Below, piece after piece: positions 1-7,826 of a stretch of DNA of 50,518 bases. The notes under the pieces are model-generated. The model made no database searches, was not told the DNA's origin, and saw nothing but the letters and a program-made list of their open reading frames with translations. The DNA is from Syntrophobacterales bacterium (lineage in GTDB: Bacteria > Desulfobacterota > Syntrophia > Syntrophales > UBA2210): positions 1-50,518 of the forward strand of contig JAGGXJ010000101.1 in assembly GCA_021163105.1 (NCBI GenBank), in the 5' to 3' direction. Position numbers and translations under genes: made by a program. Position 1 is the stretch's first letter, and the number at the start of each line of letters is the position of its first letter.

Positions 1-395
1 AGAGAGAGGATATACCTTCAAGGCCTGCTGAAACCAACGTTCAGGAGCAAAGCAAAACACAATCAATTCACCAGACAATCGGAAAGACACCCCCTGCCCC
101 CCCGGCCGGTGGAAATTTCATGCAAGAAGAAACGGGTGCATCTCGGGCCGCACCACGATATTTGGAAAATCCTCCGCCTGTTTACCCTCCTATCGCGAAG
201 AGAAAGGGGTATGAGGGGACAGTTTTGCTTTCCGTGAAAATACTTGCCAATGGAACGGTGGACAAATTAAGGGTTAAGAAATCCTCGGGTTATTCAATTC
301 TTGACCGGGCGGCCATAAAAACTGTTAAAAAATGGAGGTTTGAAACTCCATTTACCACGCGGGTAGATATTCCGGTGCGCTTTGTTCTCGAATAG
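1..395 (+). CDS. tonB: TonB-family energy transducer, C-terminal part (cut by left edge)
   Basis: The frame is open from the window edge, so the ATG at 120 is probably internal and the gene starts to the left. The visible part is a proline-rich stretch (PPAPPAGG just before that ATG) followed by a TonB C-terminal domain: PPPVYPPIAKRKGYEGTV, then the strand with NGTVDKL, KSSGYSILDRAAI, and KKWRF, ending RFVLE. This domain contacts the TonB box of outer-membrane receptors in the periplasm and passes on proton-motive energy from ExbB/ExbD. The N-terminal membrane anchor would lie outside the window. It is the only plus-strand gene here and is followed by a strong hairpin. The family is clear; which transport system it serves cannot be told. 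Confidence 0.9.
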   Translation, partial: REDIPSRPAETNVQEQSKTQSIHQTIGKTPPAPPAGGNFMQEETGASRAAPRYLENPPPVYPPIAKRKGYEGTVLLSVKILANGTVDKLRVKKSSGYSILDRAAIKTVKKWRFETPFTTRVDIPVRFVLE

Positions 396-407
396 GAATC
401 AGAAAAC

Positions 408-437
408 GAAAAGCCCGTCAATTCAGACGGGCTTTAT
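408..437. terminator. Bidirectional Rho-independent terminator
   Basis: A perfect 10-base stem, AAAGCCCGTC at 410-419 and GACGGGCTTT at 426-435, closes a 6-base loop just after the TonB stop. It has A residues on one side and T residues on the other, so it can stop tonB on the plus strand and the tRNA-Met transcript on the minus strand. Confidence 0.85.
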
Positions 438-446
438 GATTTAAAA

Positions 447-523
447 TGGTGGCGGTGCAGGGAATTGAACCCCGGACACTACGGATATGAGCCGTATGCT
501 CTAACCATCTGAGCTACACCGCC
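447..523 (-). tRNA. tRNA-Met (anticodon CAT)
   Basis: The minus strand folds as a full cloverleaf: acceptor GGCGGTG (523-517) pairing with 457-451, D arm with AGCTCAGATGGTTAGAGC, anticodon arm ACGGCTCATATCCGT with CAT, and T arm GGGGTTCAATTCCC. The 3' CCA is encoded at 449-447. The sequence resembles elongator methionine tRNA. A CAT anticodon can also belong to the isoleucine tRNA modified to lysidine, which cannot be excluded by eye. Confidence 0.93.
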
Positions 524-548
524 TGACTGAATTTGGATGTACTCCTAC

Positions 549-570
549 ATTATATTTACCTGCATGTCAA
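549..570 (-). promoter_or_regulatory. Probable promoter of tRNA-Met
   Basis: On the minus strand a TTGACA (570-565) and a perfect TATAAT (554-549) lie 25-45 bases before the tRNA. The two are only 10 bases apart, too close to work as one pair. Either the TATAAT is used with a poor -35, or the TTGACA is used with TAGGAG 17 bases on. A promoter here is likely; its exact pairing is not. Confidence 0.4.
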
Positions 571-588
571 TGCCTGCGTGACGGGAAT

Positions 589-870
589 TTATTGAACATT
601 CAGATCATAGGCCACAATTGCACTTCTCGACAAGAATGCGCCCAGTCCGATGACAGGTACCACCTCTTTCTTGCTATCGTTGTCTATATCTTTAGAGCAG
701 TAGCTGACTGAGCACCATACAAATTCCGTCAGGCAAATCTTCTCAATAACTGGAGGTTTTCTATATCACCGGGGGTTTTTATAATTTTTGGAATATCCTT
801 AAGAGATTCGTCTCTCACGACCAAGCTGGAACTCCCTTTCGTCCCTTCGATAATTCAGGCAACCTGTTCA
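589..870 (-). pseudogene. Possible decayed protein-coding remnant
   Basis: The gap 524-929 has no intact gene. On the minus strand, two successive frames read like protein. One, at about 856-733, reads IIEGTKGSSSLVVRDESL and then KDIPKIIKTPGDIENLQ before a TGA. The other is open from 765 to the TAA at 589 and includes KKEVVPVIGLGAFLSRSAI. Neither frame has an ATG and the join needs a frameshift. I do not recognise the family. It may be chance; the composition and the shift between adjacent frames suggest a dead gene. Confidence 0.25.
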
Positions 871-929
871 AAACAAAGCCGGATCCCCCGGTCTGCCGTT
901 ATTTGCGAATTGTTCAAAATGACCCACGT

Positions 930-1616
930 TTAACTGACGGTCATTTTTGTATGTTGTTCTACTATAATTGACATCTTTTCAATCACATCATCAACATCTA
1001 TTCCGGTGGTATCAATGATAACCGAATCGACGGCCGGTTTCAGCGGGGCTATCTTTCTCTGTGTATCCTGATAATCTCTGGCTTCTAATCCCCTTTTAAT
1101 TTCAGCAAGATCAACTCTTGCGCCATTTTCCATTAATTGCGCGTACCTGCGTCTTGCGCGTTCATCGGCATCAGCGTCCAGAAAAAACTTTATATCCGCG
1201 CCGGGAAACACTATTGTCCCCATATCTCTTCCCTCGGCCACTATGCCCCCATATCTGCCGGCGCTTCTCTGTGGTAAAAGGAGAGCGTCCCTCACAGCGA
1301 AAACTGCGGACACCGAGGAGGCAAACATGCCTATCTCCTCGGTCCTGACCCTGTCCGAAACATCATCTCCGTCCATCAGAACCTTCATCTTTCCATTATC
1401 TGTCTCAAAAGGAATATTGATGCCATCGCACAGCTTCTGAAGCGCCTCATCATCCTCGATAGATATTCCATGCTGCATTGCCTTATACGCAACCGCTCTG
1501 TAAAGAAGCCCTGTATCCAGATAAATATAGGATATTCTTTCAGCAAGAATCCTGCTCACAGTGCTCTTCCCGGAACCCGCGGGACCATCAACTGTGATTA
1601 TCAATCGCTTCTCCAT
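930..1616 (-). CDS. cmk: (d)CMP kinase
   Basis: Cytidylate kinase transfers phosphate from ATP to CMP or dCMP in the cytoplasm, feeding CTP and dCTP synthesis. The 228 residues match the usual length. The P-loop GPAGSGKST is at residues 11-19, the nucleotide-monophosphate site LDTG at 33-36, and the LID region GRDMGTIVFPGADIKFFLDA lies near 127-146 with DADERARRRY after it. The LDTG is followed by LLYRA where most family members have AMYRA, a mild change. The ATG at 1616 is preceded by AAAGG. It lies 70 bases after the UDP-glucose dehydrogenase stop on the same strand and could share its transcript. Confidence 0.96.
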   Translation of the reverse strand: MEKRLIITVDGPAGSGKSTVSRILAERISYIYLDTGLLYRAVAYKAMQHGISIEDDEALQKLCDGINIPFETDNGKMKVLMDGDDVSDRVRTEEIGMFASSVSAVFAVRDALLLPQRSAGRYGGIVAEGRDMGTIVFPGADIKFFLDADADERARRRYAQLMENGARVDLAEIKRGLEARDYQDTQRKIAPLKPAVDSVIIDTTGIDVDDVIEKMSIIVEQHTKMTVS

Positions 1617-1686
1617 CGTCTAAACCTTTTTTGAATGAATCAGGATTTTACTTTTACAATCCGTTCTCTGCCTTCCCTGATGTTTC

Positions 1687-3063
1687 CTAAAAGTGTGTCA
1701 GCGAAGGTTTGCCGATAGGAAAGACATTAAATCCGATCTTGAACAGGTTACTGTGGTCAAGAATGTTTCTACCGTCAAAGATGAAGGCGGGTTTTCGCAT
1801 GTTTCCATGTATCTTTTCAAAATCGAGGGTGGCATATATATCCCATTCGGTCATAACGGCAATGGCGTCACACCCTGCAGCCGCTTCATAGGGATCTTCG
1901 ATAAAGTCTATCTTCTTCTTTATGTCCGCCAAGTCCGTCTCAGCATTTATCAGTGCTCTGGGATCGGTGATCACAAGTTCGGCTTTTTCTTCGACAAGCC
2001 TTCTGGATACCGATATCGCGGGGCTTTCTCTCGTATCACCCGTATCGGCCTTAAAAGCAAAACCAAAGAGGCATATTTTCTTGCCAGCCAACGTGTTGAA
2101 CATGGCTCTGAGCATATTCAGAATGAAGCGCTCCTTCTGATAGTTATTTATCTTTACCACTCCTTCCCAGTAATCAGCCACCTCATCAAGAGCATAATGC
2201 CGGCACAGATAGACCAGGTTAAGTATATCTTTTTTGAAGCATGATCCGCCAAAACCGATGCTGGCATTCAGAAATTTATTTCCCATGCGGCTGTCCATCC
2301 CAACTGCCCTGGCAACCTCGGTTATATCTGCTTCCGTTTTCTCACACAGGGATGAAATAGAGTTTATCGAGGATATCCTTTGTGCCAGGAAGGCGTTTGA
2401 GACGAGTTTTGATAATTCACTGCTCCAGATATTGGAGGTTATTATACGTTCCCGAGGCACCCAGTTGGCATATATCTCAACCAGCTCATCTCTCGCCTTA
2501 AGACCCTCAGGTGTTTCACGGGAGCCTATAAGAACCCTGTCCGGTGTCTCCAGATCCTTGATCCCTGTTCCCTCGGCCAGAAATTCCGGATTGGAGAGGA
2601 CGTCAAAATGAATCCCATTGGCAGTGGAAGTAAGTATCCGCTCCATCGCGAGTGCGGTTTTTACGGGAAGCGTACTCTTCTCTACGATTATTTTATCCGA
2701 TTCCGATGCCTCACGTATCTGCCTGGCTGTCTTCTCCCAGTACTGAAGATCAGCAGCCATGCCGGCGCCCGCGCCAAATGTCTTGGTCGGAGTGTTCACA
2801 CTGACAAAGATTATATCCGCTTCTCTTATCCCCTCTTCAATCTCCGTGCTGAAGAACAGGTTCCTGCCACGAACCGCTTTCACGATCTCATCGAGACCCG
2901 GTTCGTATATGGGAAGATCATCCGAGTTCCAAGCGGCAATACGCCTCGGATCAATGTCGGCGACCGTGACCTTGTATTGGGGGCACTTATGGGCTATCAT
3001 TGCCATCGTAGGGCCACCCACATAACCCGCCCCGATACACAAAATATTTTTTTCAAAAGCCAT
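1687..3063 (-). CDS. ugd: UDP-glucose 6-dehydrogenase, eukaryotic-type
   Basis: Oxidises UDP-glucose twice with NAD+ to UDP-glucuronate, a precursor for envelope polysaccharides. The start is the ATG at 3063, preceded by AGGAGAG; the frame stays open further upstream only because it reads through two tRNA genes. It is 458 residues: N-terminal Rossmann domain with GAGYVGGP at 11-18, SVNTPTKT at 88-95, NPEFLAEGT at 158-166, SELSKL with Lys219, the catalytic GFGGSCFKKD with Cys275, and a C-terminal domain with GFAFKADTGDTRESPA at 334-349. These signatures (AWNS, LPIYEPGL, NLVYLC, GDTRES) match the animal and plant UGDH group more than the usual short bacterial Ugd/TuaD type. No capsule genes are adjacent. 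Confidence 0.95.
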   Translation of the reverse strand: MAFEKNILCIGAGYVGGPTMAMIAHKCPQYKVTVADIDPRRIAAWNSDDLPIYEPGLDEIVKAVRGRNLFFSTEIEEGIREADIIFVSVNTPTKTFGAGAGMAADLQYWEKTARQIREASESDKIIVEKSTLPVKTALAMERILTSTANGIHFDVLSNPEFLAEGTGIKDLETPDRVLIGSRETPEGLKARDELVEIYANWVPRERIITSNIWSSELSKLVSNAFLAQRISSINSISSLCEKTEADITEVARAVGMDSRMGNKFLNASIGFGGSCFKKDILNLVYLCRHYALDEVADYWEGVVKINNYQKERFILNMLRAMFNTLAGKKICLFGFAFKADTGDTRESPAISVSRRLVEEKAELVITDPRALINAETDLADIKKKIDFIEDPYEAAAGCDAIAVMTEWDIYATLDFEKIHGNMRKPAFIFDGRNILDHSNLFKIGFNVFPIGKPSLTHF

Positions 3064-3117
3064 ATTTCTCTCCTGTGAACTTACGTGAACAGAGTAGAAA
3101 GAGTGAAGGTGTACATA

Positions 3118-3155
3118 ATAAAAAAGGGGGGTAAGCCAAAGACTCATCCCCCCTT
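3118..3155 (-). terminator. Terminator of the tRNA-Gly/tRNA-Cys transcript
   Basis: On the minus strand AAGGGGGG (3155-3148) pairs with CCCCCCTT (3131-3124), followed by a run of T. It starts a few bases after the tRNA-Cys 3' end and 55 bases before the ugd start, so the tRNA unit probably ends here and ugd relies on read-through or a promoter in the remaining gap. Confidence 0.8.
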
Positions 3156-3161
3156 CATCAT

Positions 3162-3237
3162 TGGAGGCGGCAACCGGACTCGAACCGGTGAATAACGGTT
3201 TTGCAGACCGCTGCCTTAGCCACTTGGCTATGCCGCC
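3162..3237 (-). tRNA. tRNA-Cys (anticodon GCA)
   Basis: A cloverleaf on the minus strand: acceptor GGCGGCA (3237-3231) with TGCCGCC near the 3' end, anticodon loop CTGCAAA in GGTCTGCAAAACC, T arm CCGGTTCGAGTCCGG, discriminator U and an encoded CCA at 3164-3162. It lies 6 bases after tRNA-Gly in the same transcript. Confidence 0.95.
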
Positions 3238-3243
3238 GAAAAC

Positions 3244-3318
<75 letters not shown>

Positions 3319-3336
3319 TTGATTTCTAAAGGCCTT

Positions 3337-3365
3337 CTACTAATAAAATAAGTCCCAATTGTCAA
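3337..3365 (-). promoter_or_regulatory. Promoter of the tRNA-Gly/tRNA-Cys unit
   Basis: A consensus TTGACA at 3365-3360 and TAGTAG at 3342-3337 are 17 bases apart on the minus strand. The -10 box ends 18 bases before the tRNA-Gly 5' end, a normal layout for a tRNA promoter. The -10 is weak, but the -35 is perfect and the spacing ideal. Confidence 0.55.
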
Positions 3366-3410
3366 TGAAAACTTTCAAATATCTCCGGTTAAAAATCAAA
3401 AGAGAACCGC

Positions 3411-3596
3411 CTAAAAACGGAAGAAGAAATCAAGGAATGGATCGTCAAATTTCTTCTGCGCCTTTTTGAAGCGATAACCGATAGATGTTACCCCTATGCC
3501 GAGAAGAATAAGCACGGATGCTACTATAATCGACAAGAGCGGAGGATAAACAGCTATAAGGATACCCGCAACAATCAAGATTATTCCTGGAACCAT
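3411..3596 (-). CDS. Small two-helix membrane protein, function unknown
   Basis: A 61-residue protein made of a hydrophobic hairpin: residues 3-16 and 20-40 are membrane-like and are separated by YPP, a likely turn. The tail is basic then aromatic (YRFKKAQKKF, ending LDFFFRF) and probably lies at the cytoplasmic face. The ATG at 3596 has GAGG seven bases before it and starts 12 bases after the aminotransferase stop, so the two are probably co-transcribed. It resembles short hydrophobic domain-of-unknown-function proteins common in Desulfobacterota; I cannot name the family with confidence or assign a role. Confidence 0.75.
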   Translation of the reverse strand: MVPGIILIVAGILIAVYPPLLSIIVASVLILLGIGVTSIGYRFKKAQKKFDDPFLDFFFRF

Positions 3597-3608
3597 TTCA
3601 CACCTCTA

Positions 3609-4802
3609 TTATTTTAAGTTTTTTACGGCATTTTCAATACGCGTGATGCCTTCCCGGATATTTTCCATCGAGGTGGCATAAGAGAGACGTATGTGTTTAT
3701 CGTTGCCAAAAGCGATGCCGGGAACCACCGCAACATTTGCGACATCAAGAAAATATTCCGCGAGAGATGTCGAATCTTTTACCGTCTTTCCATTATAAAC
3801 CCTTCCATACAATGAAGACACATCGGGAAAGGCATAAAAGGCTCCATCAGGGTTCATACAGCTTATATCTTCCATTTCGTTAAGAGCATCTATGATATAA
3901 TTACGTCTTTCGCTGAATGCTTCAACCATTTCACCTGTCGCGCTCTGATCTCCATTCAGCGCCTCAACCACGGCCTTCTGGGCAATTGATGTCGGGTTTG
4001 ATGTATTCTGGCTCTGAATCTTTGTCATTGCTGAAATGATATTTTCCGGACCGGCGGCATATCCTATCCTCCACCCTGTCATAGCATAGGATTTTGAGAC
4101 GCCGTTGACAACAATTGAAAGCCTTTTTACATCTTCGTTGACCATGGCAATGCTGGAAAAGGGAAATTTATCATATATAATTTTTTCATAGATCTCATCC
4201 GAGATTACAAGTATGTTCTTTTCGACTATAACTTCCGCAAGATCCTTTAACTCCGCAAAAGTATATGTTGATCCTGTTGGATTGGAGGGGCTGTTTAAGA
4301 CAATAGCCCTTGTTTTTTTATTGATTGCGGCCTTGAGTTGATCAGGGGTTATCTTGAAACCCTCCGCCTCTCTAGCCTCAAGGATTGAGGGAACTGCGCC
4401 TGAAAGCAGAACAATATCCGGATAAGAGACCCAGTAAGGCGACGGGATAATAACCTCATCACCTTCGTCGAACAGGGCCTGCGCGAGGTTGTAAAGCACA
4501 TGTTTTGCGCCGCAGGATACAACTATCTCCGATCTTTTATATATGAGCTGATTATCGCGCTGGAACTTCTTAATAATGGCGTCCTTAAGCTCATCTATCC
4601 CCCCTACAGGGGTATATCTGGTAAATCCATCTCGTATTGAGCTGACAGCCGCTTCTCTGATGTTCACTGGTGTGTCAAAATCCGGCTCTCCGGCACCGAA
4701 ATTTATAATATCTCTCCCCTCCGCCCGGAGCGCGTTTGCCTTTGCGGTAATGGCAAGCGTTGGTGAAGGTTTTATTCTTTCCACTCTTTTCGCAAATTTC
4801 AT
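3609..4802 (-). CDS. aspC: Class I/II aminotransferase, aspartate aminotransferase type
   Basis: A pyridoxal-phosphate aminotransferase of the Ib subgroup, likely moving amino groups between aspartate and glutamate, possibly also making arogenate from prephenate as some relatives do. It is 397 residues, normal for the family. Visible marks are FGAGEPDFDTP at 35-45, the SPSNPTG motif at 171-177, SDEIYE at 201-206, the Schiff-base lysine Lys237 in VSKSYAMTGWR, and the C-terminal RLSYA with the carboxylate-binding arginine. The start is the ATG at 4802. It lies near asd, which fits aspartate-family amino-acid supply. Substrate preference cannot be fixed from sequence alone. Confidence 0.9.
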   Translation of the reverse strand: MKFAKRVERIKPSPTLAITAKANALRAEGRDIINFGAGEPDFDTPVNIREAAVSSIRDGFTRYTPVGGIDELKDAIIKKFQRDNQLIYKRSEIVVSCGAKHVLYNLAQALFDEGDEVIIPSPYWVSYPDIVLLSGAVPSILEAREAEGFKITPDQLKAAINKKTRAIVLNSPSNPTGSTYTFAELKDLAEVIVEKNILVISDEIYEKIIYDKFPFSSIAMVNEDVKRLSIVVNGVSKSYAMTGWRIGYAAGPENIISAMTKIQSQNTSNPTSIAQKAVVEALNGDQSATGEMVEAFSERRNYIIDALNEMEDISCMNPDGAFYAFPDVSSLYGRVYNGKTVKDSTSLAEYFLDVANVAVVPGIAFGNDKHIRLSYATSMENIREGITRIENAVKNLK

Positions 4803-4834
4803 ATAACTTCTCTCGCTTATAAATGTCTTTGATA

Positions 4835-5899
4835 TCAGATTCTCGAATTGTTGTTTTTCATATCAGGAAATTTTTCCTTAAGTCTTTTTAAAACACCCTT
4901 GGGAACCAGATCCCTTACAGATCCCCCCAGAGCAGCGGCCTCTTTTACGATACTCGAATTGCAATAAAACCACTTGGCTCCGGTCATCAGGAACACTGTT
5001 TCTATGTTTTTCCTTAATTTCCTGTTGATAAGGGCCAGCTGAAATTCATACTCGAAATCAGACATTGCCCTGAGTCCCCTTAATATGCAGCATGTCTCCG
5101 ATTTCTTCACATAATCCACAAGAAGACCGGAAAAAGAGTCAACCTCAACCCTGGAATCATCTCCAACAACATCTCTAATCATGGAGATCCTTTCTTCCAC
5201 GGAAAACAGTGTTGTCAACTTGTTCGGGTTATATCCAACAAGGACAGTTATCTTGTTAAATATACCCAGTCCCCTGTTAATTATATCTACATGACCGTTT
5301 GTTATGGGATCGAATGAACCGGGATATACCGCCGAGCTTTTCATTTTTTTACCCCTGTCTGGTTTCAAAAAAGATATTACAGTATCTCCATACCGTCTCT
5401 GATCTGTCAAAACAAATTTATTATCGGCCATTATATCTTCTCTGAAGGAATGTTCTACAATTAGAACACCATTCCTTGCGATCAGATCGGCCTCTCGCAG
5501 CAAATCAATGATTTCTACCGCCATTCCTCTGTCATAAGGAGGATCGGCGAATATAATATCAAATTTCCGCCGTCGTCCCGACAGAACACGAATCCCCCTC
5601 CCAACGGCAGAAATAATCACCTCAGAAGATTCTTCAAATCCACACAGATTAAGATTTTTTTTAAGCTCTACTGCGTGAAGCGGTTCTTTCTCAATAAACA
5701 CAACCCCGGAGCTCTCCCTGCTGAGAGCTTCGATACCTACACTACCGGAACCCGCAAATATATCCAGGAATAACATCCCCTCCATGGATGGAAGAATATC
5801 AAACAGCGACTCCCTGACCCTGTCGGAAGTTACCCTGATCTTTTCGCTCTTCGGCGCGTATATCTTCCTGCCCCTAACGCGTCCTCCTGTTATTCTCAT
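4835..5899 (-). CDS. rsmD-coaD: RsmD-CoaD fusion: 16S rRNA m2G966 methyltransferase plus phosphopantetheine adenylyltransferase
   Basis: One 354-residue frame holds two normally separate enzymes. Residues 1-182 are RsmD, which methylates G966 of 16S rRNA: MRITGGRVRGRKI, SAM-binding DIFAGSGSVGIEA at 46-58 and the catalytic DPPY at 119-122. Residues 186-354 are CoaD, which makes dephospho-CoA from phosphopantetheine and ATP: YPGSFDPITNGH at 192-203, RGLRAMSDFEYE, and SSIVKE at 315-320. The linker is only Gly-Lys-Lys. The join is a run of seven A: GGT AAA AAA ATG. The internal ATG at 5344 has its own AGGGG seven bases upstream. With one A fewer the frame would read TGA over the ATG, the usual ATGA overlap of two genes. 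So it may be a real fusion, a slippage site, or an assembly indel. It starts 3 bases after asd. Confidence 0.88.
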   Translation of the reverse strand: MRITGGRVRGRKIYAPKSEKIRVTSDRVRESLFDILPSMEGMLFLDIFAGSGSVGIEALSRESSGVVFIEKEPLHAVELKKNLNLCGFEESSEVIISAVGRGIRVLSGRRRKFDIIFADPPYDRGMAVEIIDLLREADLIARNGVLIVEHSFREDIMADNKFVLTDQRRYGDTVISFLKPDRGKKMKSSAVYPGSFDPITNGHVDIINRGLGIFNKITVLVGYNPNKLTTLFSVEERISMIRDVVGDDSRVEVDSFSGLLVDYVKKSETCCILRGLRAMSDFEYEFQLALINRKLRKNIETVFLMTGAKWFYCNSSIVKEAAALGGSVRDLVPKGVLKRLKEKFPDMKNNNSRI

Positions 5900-5902
5900 G
5901 TA

Positions 5903-6925
5903 TTAATCCAGGTAATTCTCTTTTATAAGTATCTCCGCTATCTGCACCGCGTTCAGGGCGGCTCCTTTTCTTATATTATCGGCTACAATCCACATATTTA
6001 TTCCGTTCGGAATAGATTCATCTTCTCTGATTCTGCCGACAAAGGTATCATCTTCCCCGGCTGTATTGCTTGCAAGTGGATATTCCGACAGATCAGGATT
6101 ATCTATCACGGTTACTCCCGGAGCACTTGAAAGTATTTCTCTCACCTCGTCCGGGGTAATTTTTCTCTCGGTTTCAATGTTAACAGATTCAGAATGGCCG
6201 TAAAAAACGGGCACTCTTGCTGTCGTAGCGGTAATAGCCATGGAGGGATCTTTCAGGATTTTCCTGGTCTCATTGACCATCTTCATTTCTTCCTTTGTAT
6301 AGGCGTTATCCATAAATACATCTATATGGGGAAGACAGTTAAACGCTATCCGGTGCGGATACACTCTTGTTTCGACCTCTTTCAGGGTCAGGAGCGCTTT
6401 TGTCTGTTCGACCAGCTCTTCAATAGCATTCTTGCCGGAGCCCGAGACTGCCTGATACGTGGATACCACTACGCGTTTTATCCCGACCGCATCATGGATG
6501 GGTTTTAGAGCAACAACCATCTGTATGGTCGAACAGTTAGGGTTCGCTATAATCCTCCTTGAACCATATGTGCCGGCATCTTCAGGATTTACCTCCGGAA
6601 CAACCAGGGGAATGCCCGGTTCCATTCTGAATACGCTGGTGTTATCTATAACTACGCAGCCTTCCTTCGCCGCCACGGGCGCAAATCGCTGGCTGATGCT
6701 TCCCCCGGCTGAAAACAATCCTATCTCGACTCCTTTGAATGAATCATCCCCTAAAACCCTGACCGGGTAATCCTTACCCCTGAATGTCAATTCTTCGCCC
6801 AGTGAGCGTTCTGAAGCAAGGAGGGTAATTTCTTTTACCGGAAAACTCCTTCTTTCCAGTGTGCTTATCATCTCTGTTCCGACAACTCCTGTCGCACCCA
6901 CAACTGCAACGTTATATTTTCTCAT
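5903..6925 (-). CDS. asd: Aspartate-semialdehyde dehydrogenase
   Basis: Reduces aspartyl phosphate to aspartate semialdehyde with NADPH, the branch point to lysine/diaminopimelate, threonine and methionine. The 340-residue length is typical. The Rossmann motif GATGVVG is at 10-16, the catalytic cysteine Cys131 in NPNCSTIQ, and the substrate-binding region SYQAVSGSG-type is seen as TYQAVSGSGKNAIEEL near 156-171; the second catalytic residue, a histidine, is expected in YGHSE. The ATG at 6925 is preceded by AAGGAA. It leads a likely operon with rsmD-coaD, aspC and the small membrane protein. The dapA/dapB/lysA genes that use its product are 23 kb away. Confidence 0.96.
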   Translation of the reverse strand: MRKYNVAVVGATGVVGTEMISTLERRSFPVKEITLLASERSLGEELTFRGKDYPVRVLGDDSFKGVEIGLFSAGGSISQRFAPVAAKEGCVVIDNTSVFRMEPGIPLVVPEVNPEDAGTYGSRRIIANPNCSTIQMVVALKPIHDAVGIKRVVVSTYQAVSGSGKNAIEELVEQTKALLTLKEVETRVYPHRIAFNCLPHIDVFMDNAYTKEEMKMVNETRKILKDPSMAITATTARVPVFYGHSESVNIETERKITPDEVREILSSAPGVTVIDNPDLSEYPLASNTAGEDDTFVGRIREDESIPNGINMWIVADNIRKGAALNAVQIAEILIKENYLD

Positions 6926-6950
6926 ACGAAATTCCTTTTCAGTTCATTAT

Positions 6951-6978
6951 ATAGAAAGCCACAAGTTTCCCTGTGGCT
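6951..6978 (-). terminator. Weak terminator after pssA
   Basis: AGCCACA (on the minus strand, 6978-6972) pairs with TGTGGCT (6963-6957), then TTTCTATAT follows. It lies between the pssA stop and the asd start. The stem is 7 bases and the T run is interrupted, so termination may be partial. Confidence 0.55.
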
Positions 6979-7052
6979 CGGACACACATCCTATAGGGTT
7001 CATGGTTCAAAATTTAAGGTTAAATCTTGAACGCAGTCATTACAATTTATCT

Positions 7053-7826
7053 TTATATTCTATGATGATATCTTTCCATTCTTTTCTGATTCTGCTTCTT
7101 CGCAATTTTAAGCAGCACCCATAGAGGACCGGAAAGACTATAGCCGAGAGCTATCACAAAAAGCATAATATGCGGCTCAAGCACAATTACAATCAGTACA
7201 AATATGATCAGAACAAAGGTCATAAAGGGTTTTCTTGAAAAGAAATCCATGTCTTTGAAACTATAGTATTTTATATTGCTTATCATCAGCAAAGAGAGGG
7301 CAACAATGCCCGCCAGAACAGAGACATGATTAAGAAACTGTCCCTTCACACCCAGATAATGGACGAAAAGAACAGCCGTAGCAACTACAACCGCGGCTGC
7401 CGGAATGGCCAGACCGTTAAATACCTTGCTGTCCATAATGCCAATCTGCACATTGAACCTTGCAAGCCTGAGCGCCCCGCATACCACAAAGAGAAACGCG
7501 GCAAGCCATCCACATCTCCCGAATGATACAAGTGCCCATGAATAGGCAAGAATAGCCGGTGCCATACCGAAGGCAATAAGATCAGAAAGAGAATCATACT
7601 CGGCGCCGAATTTGCTGGTCGTGTTTGTAACTCTGGCAATCTTTCCATCAAGACCATCCAGAATACAGGATATTATTATGGCAATGGCCGCTTTTGTAAA
7701 ATCTCCTCCTATTGAAGCTATTATTGAATAAAACCCGAAAAAGAGGCTCGCCGTTGTGAAAAGATTAGGAAGAATATAGATACCCTTCTTCATATTGTCA
7801 CGATTTATTTTTGGGTTTTTCTTCAT
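7053..7826 (-). CDS. pssA: CDP-diacylglycerol-serine O-phosphatidyltransferase
   Basis: An integral membrane enzyme that joins serine to CDP-diacylglycerol to give phosphatidylserine. The 257 residues hold the CDP-alcohol phosphotransferase signature in full: Asp60-Gly61, Ala64-Arg65, Gly74, Asp78 and Asp82. Several hydrophobic segments follow. The ATG at 7826 overlaps the psd stop by four bases (ATGA), so the two phosphatidylethanolamine-pathway enzymes are translationally coupled, with the decarboxylase first. The C-terminal tail is basic (KIAKKQNQKRMERYHH). It is of the subclass II, membrane-embedded type rather than the peripheral E. coli type. Confidence 0.95.
   Translation of the reverse strand: MKKNPKINRDNMKKGIYILPNLFTTASLFFGFYSIIASIGGDFTKAAIAIIISCILDGLDGKIARVTNTTSKFGAEYDSLSDLIAFGMAPAILAYSWALVSFGRCGWLAAFLFVVCGALRLARFNVQIGIMDSKVFNGLAIPAAAVVVATAVLFVHYLGVKGQFLNHVSVLAGIVALSLLMISNIKYYSFKDMDFFSRKPFMTFVLIIFVLIVIVLEPHIMLFVIALGYSLSGPLWVLLKIAKKQNQKRMERYHHRI

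Noticed and set aside
447-523. tRNA-Met as an integration site with a decayed island next to it
   Set aside because: The gene-like remnant at 589-870 lies beside the tRNA, but no direct repeat of the tRNA end or integrase is visible.
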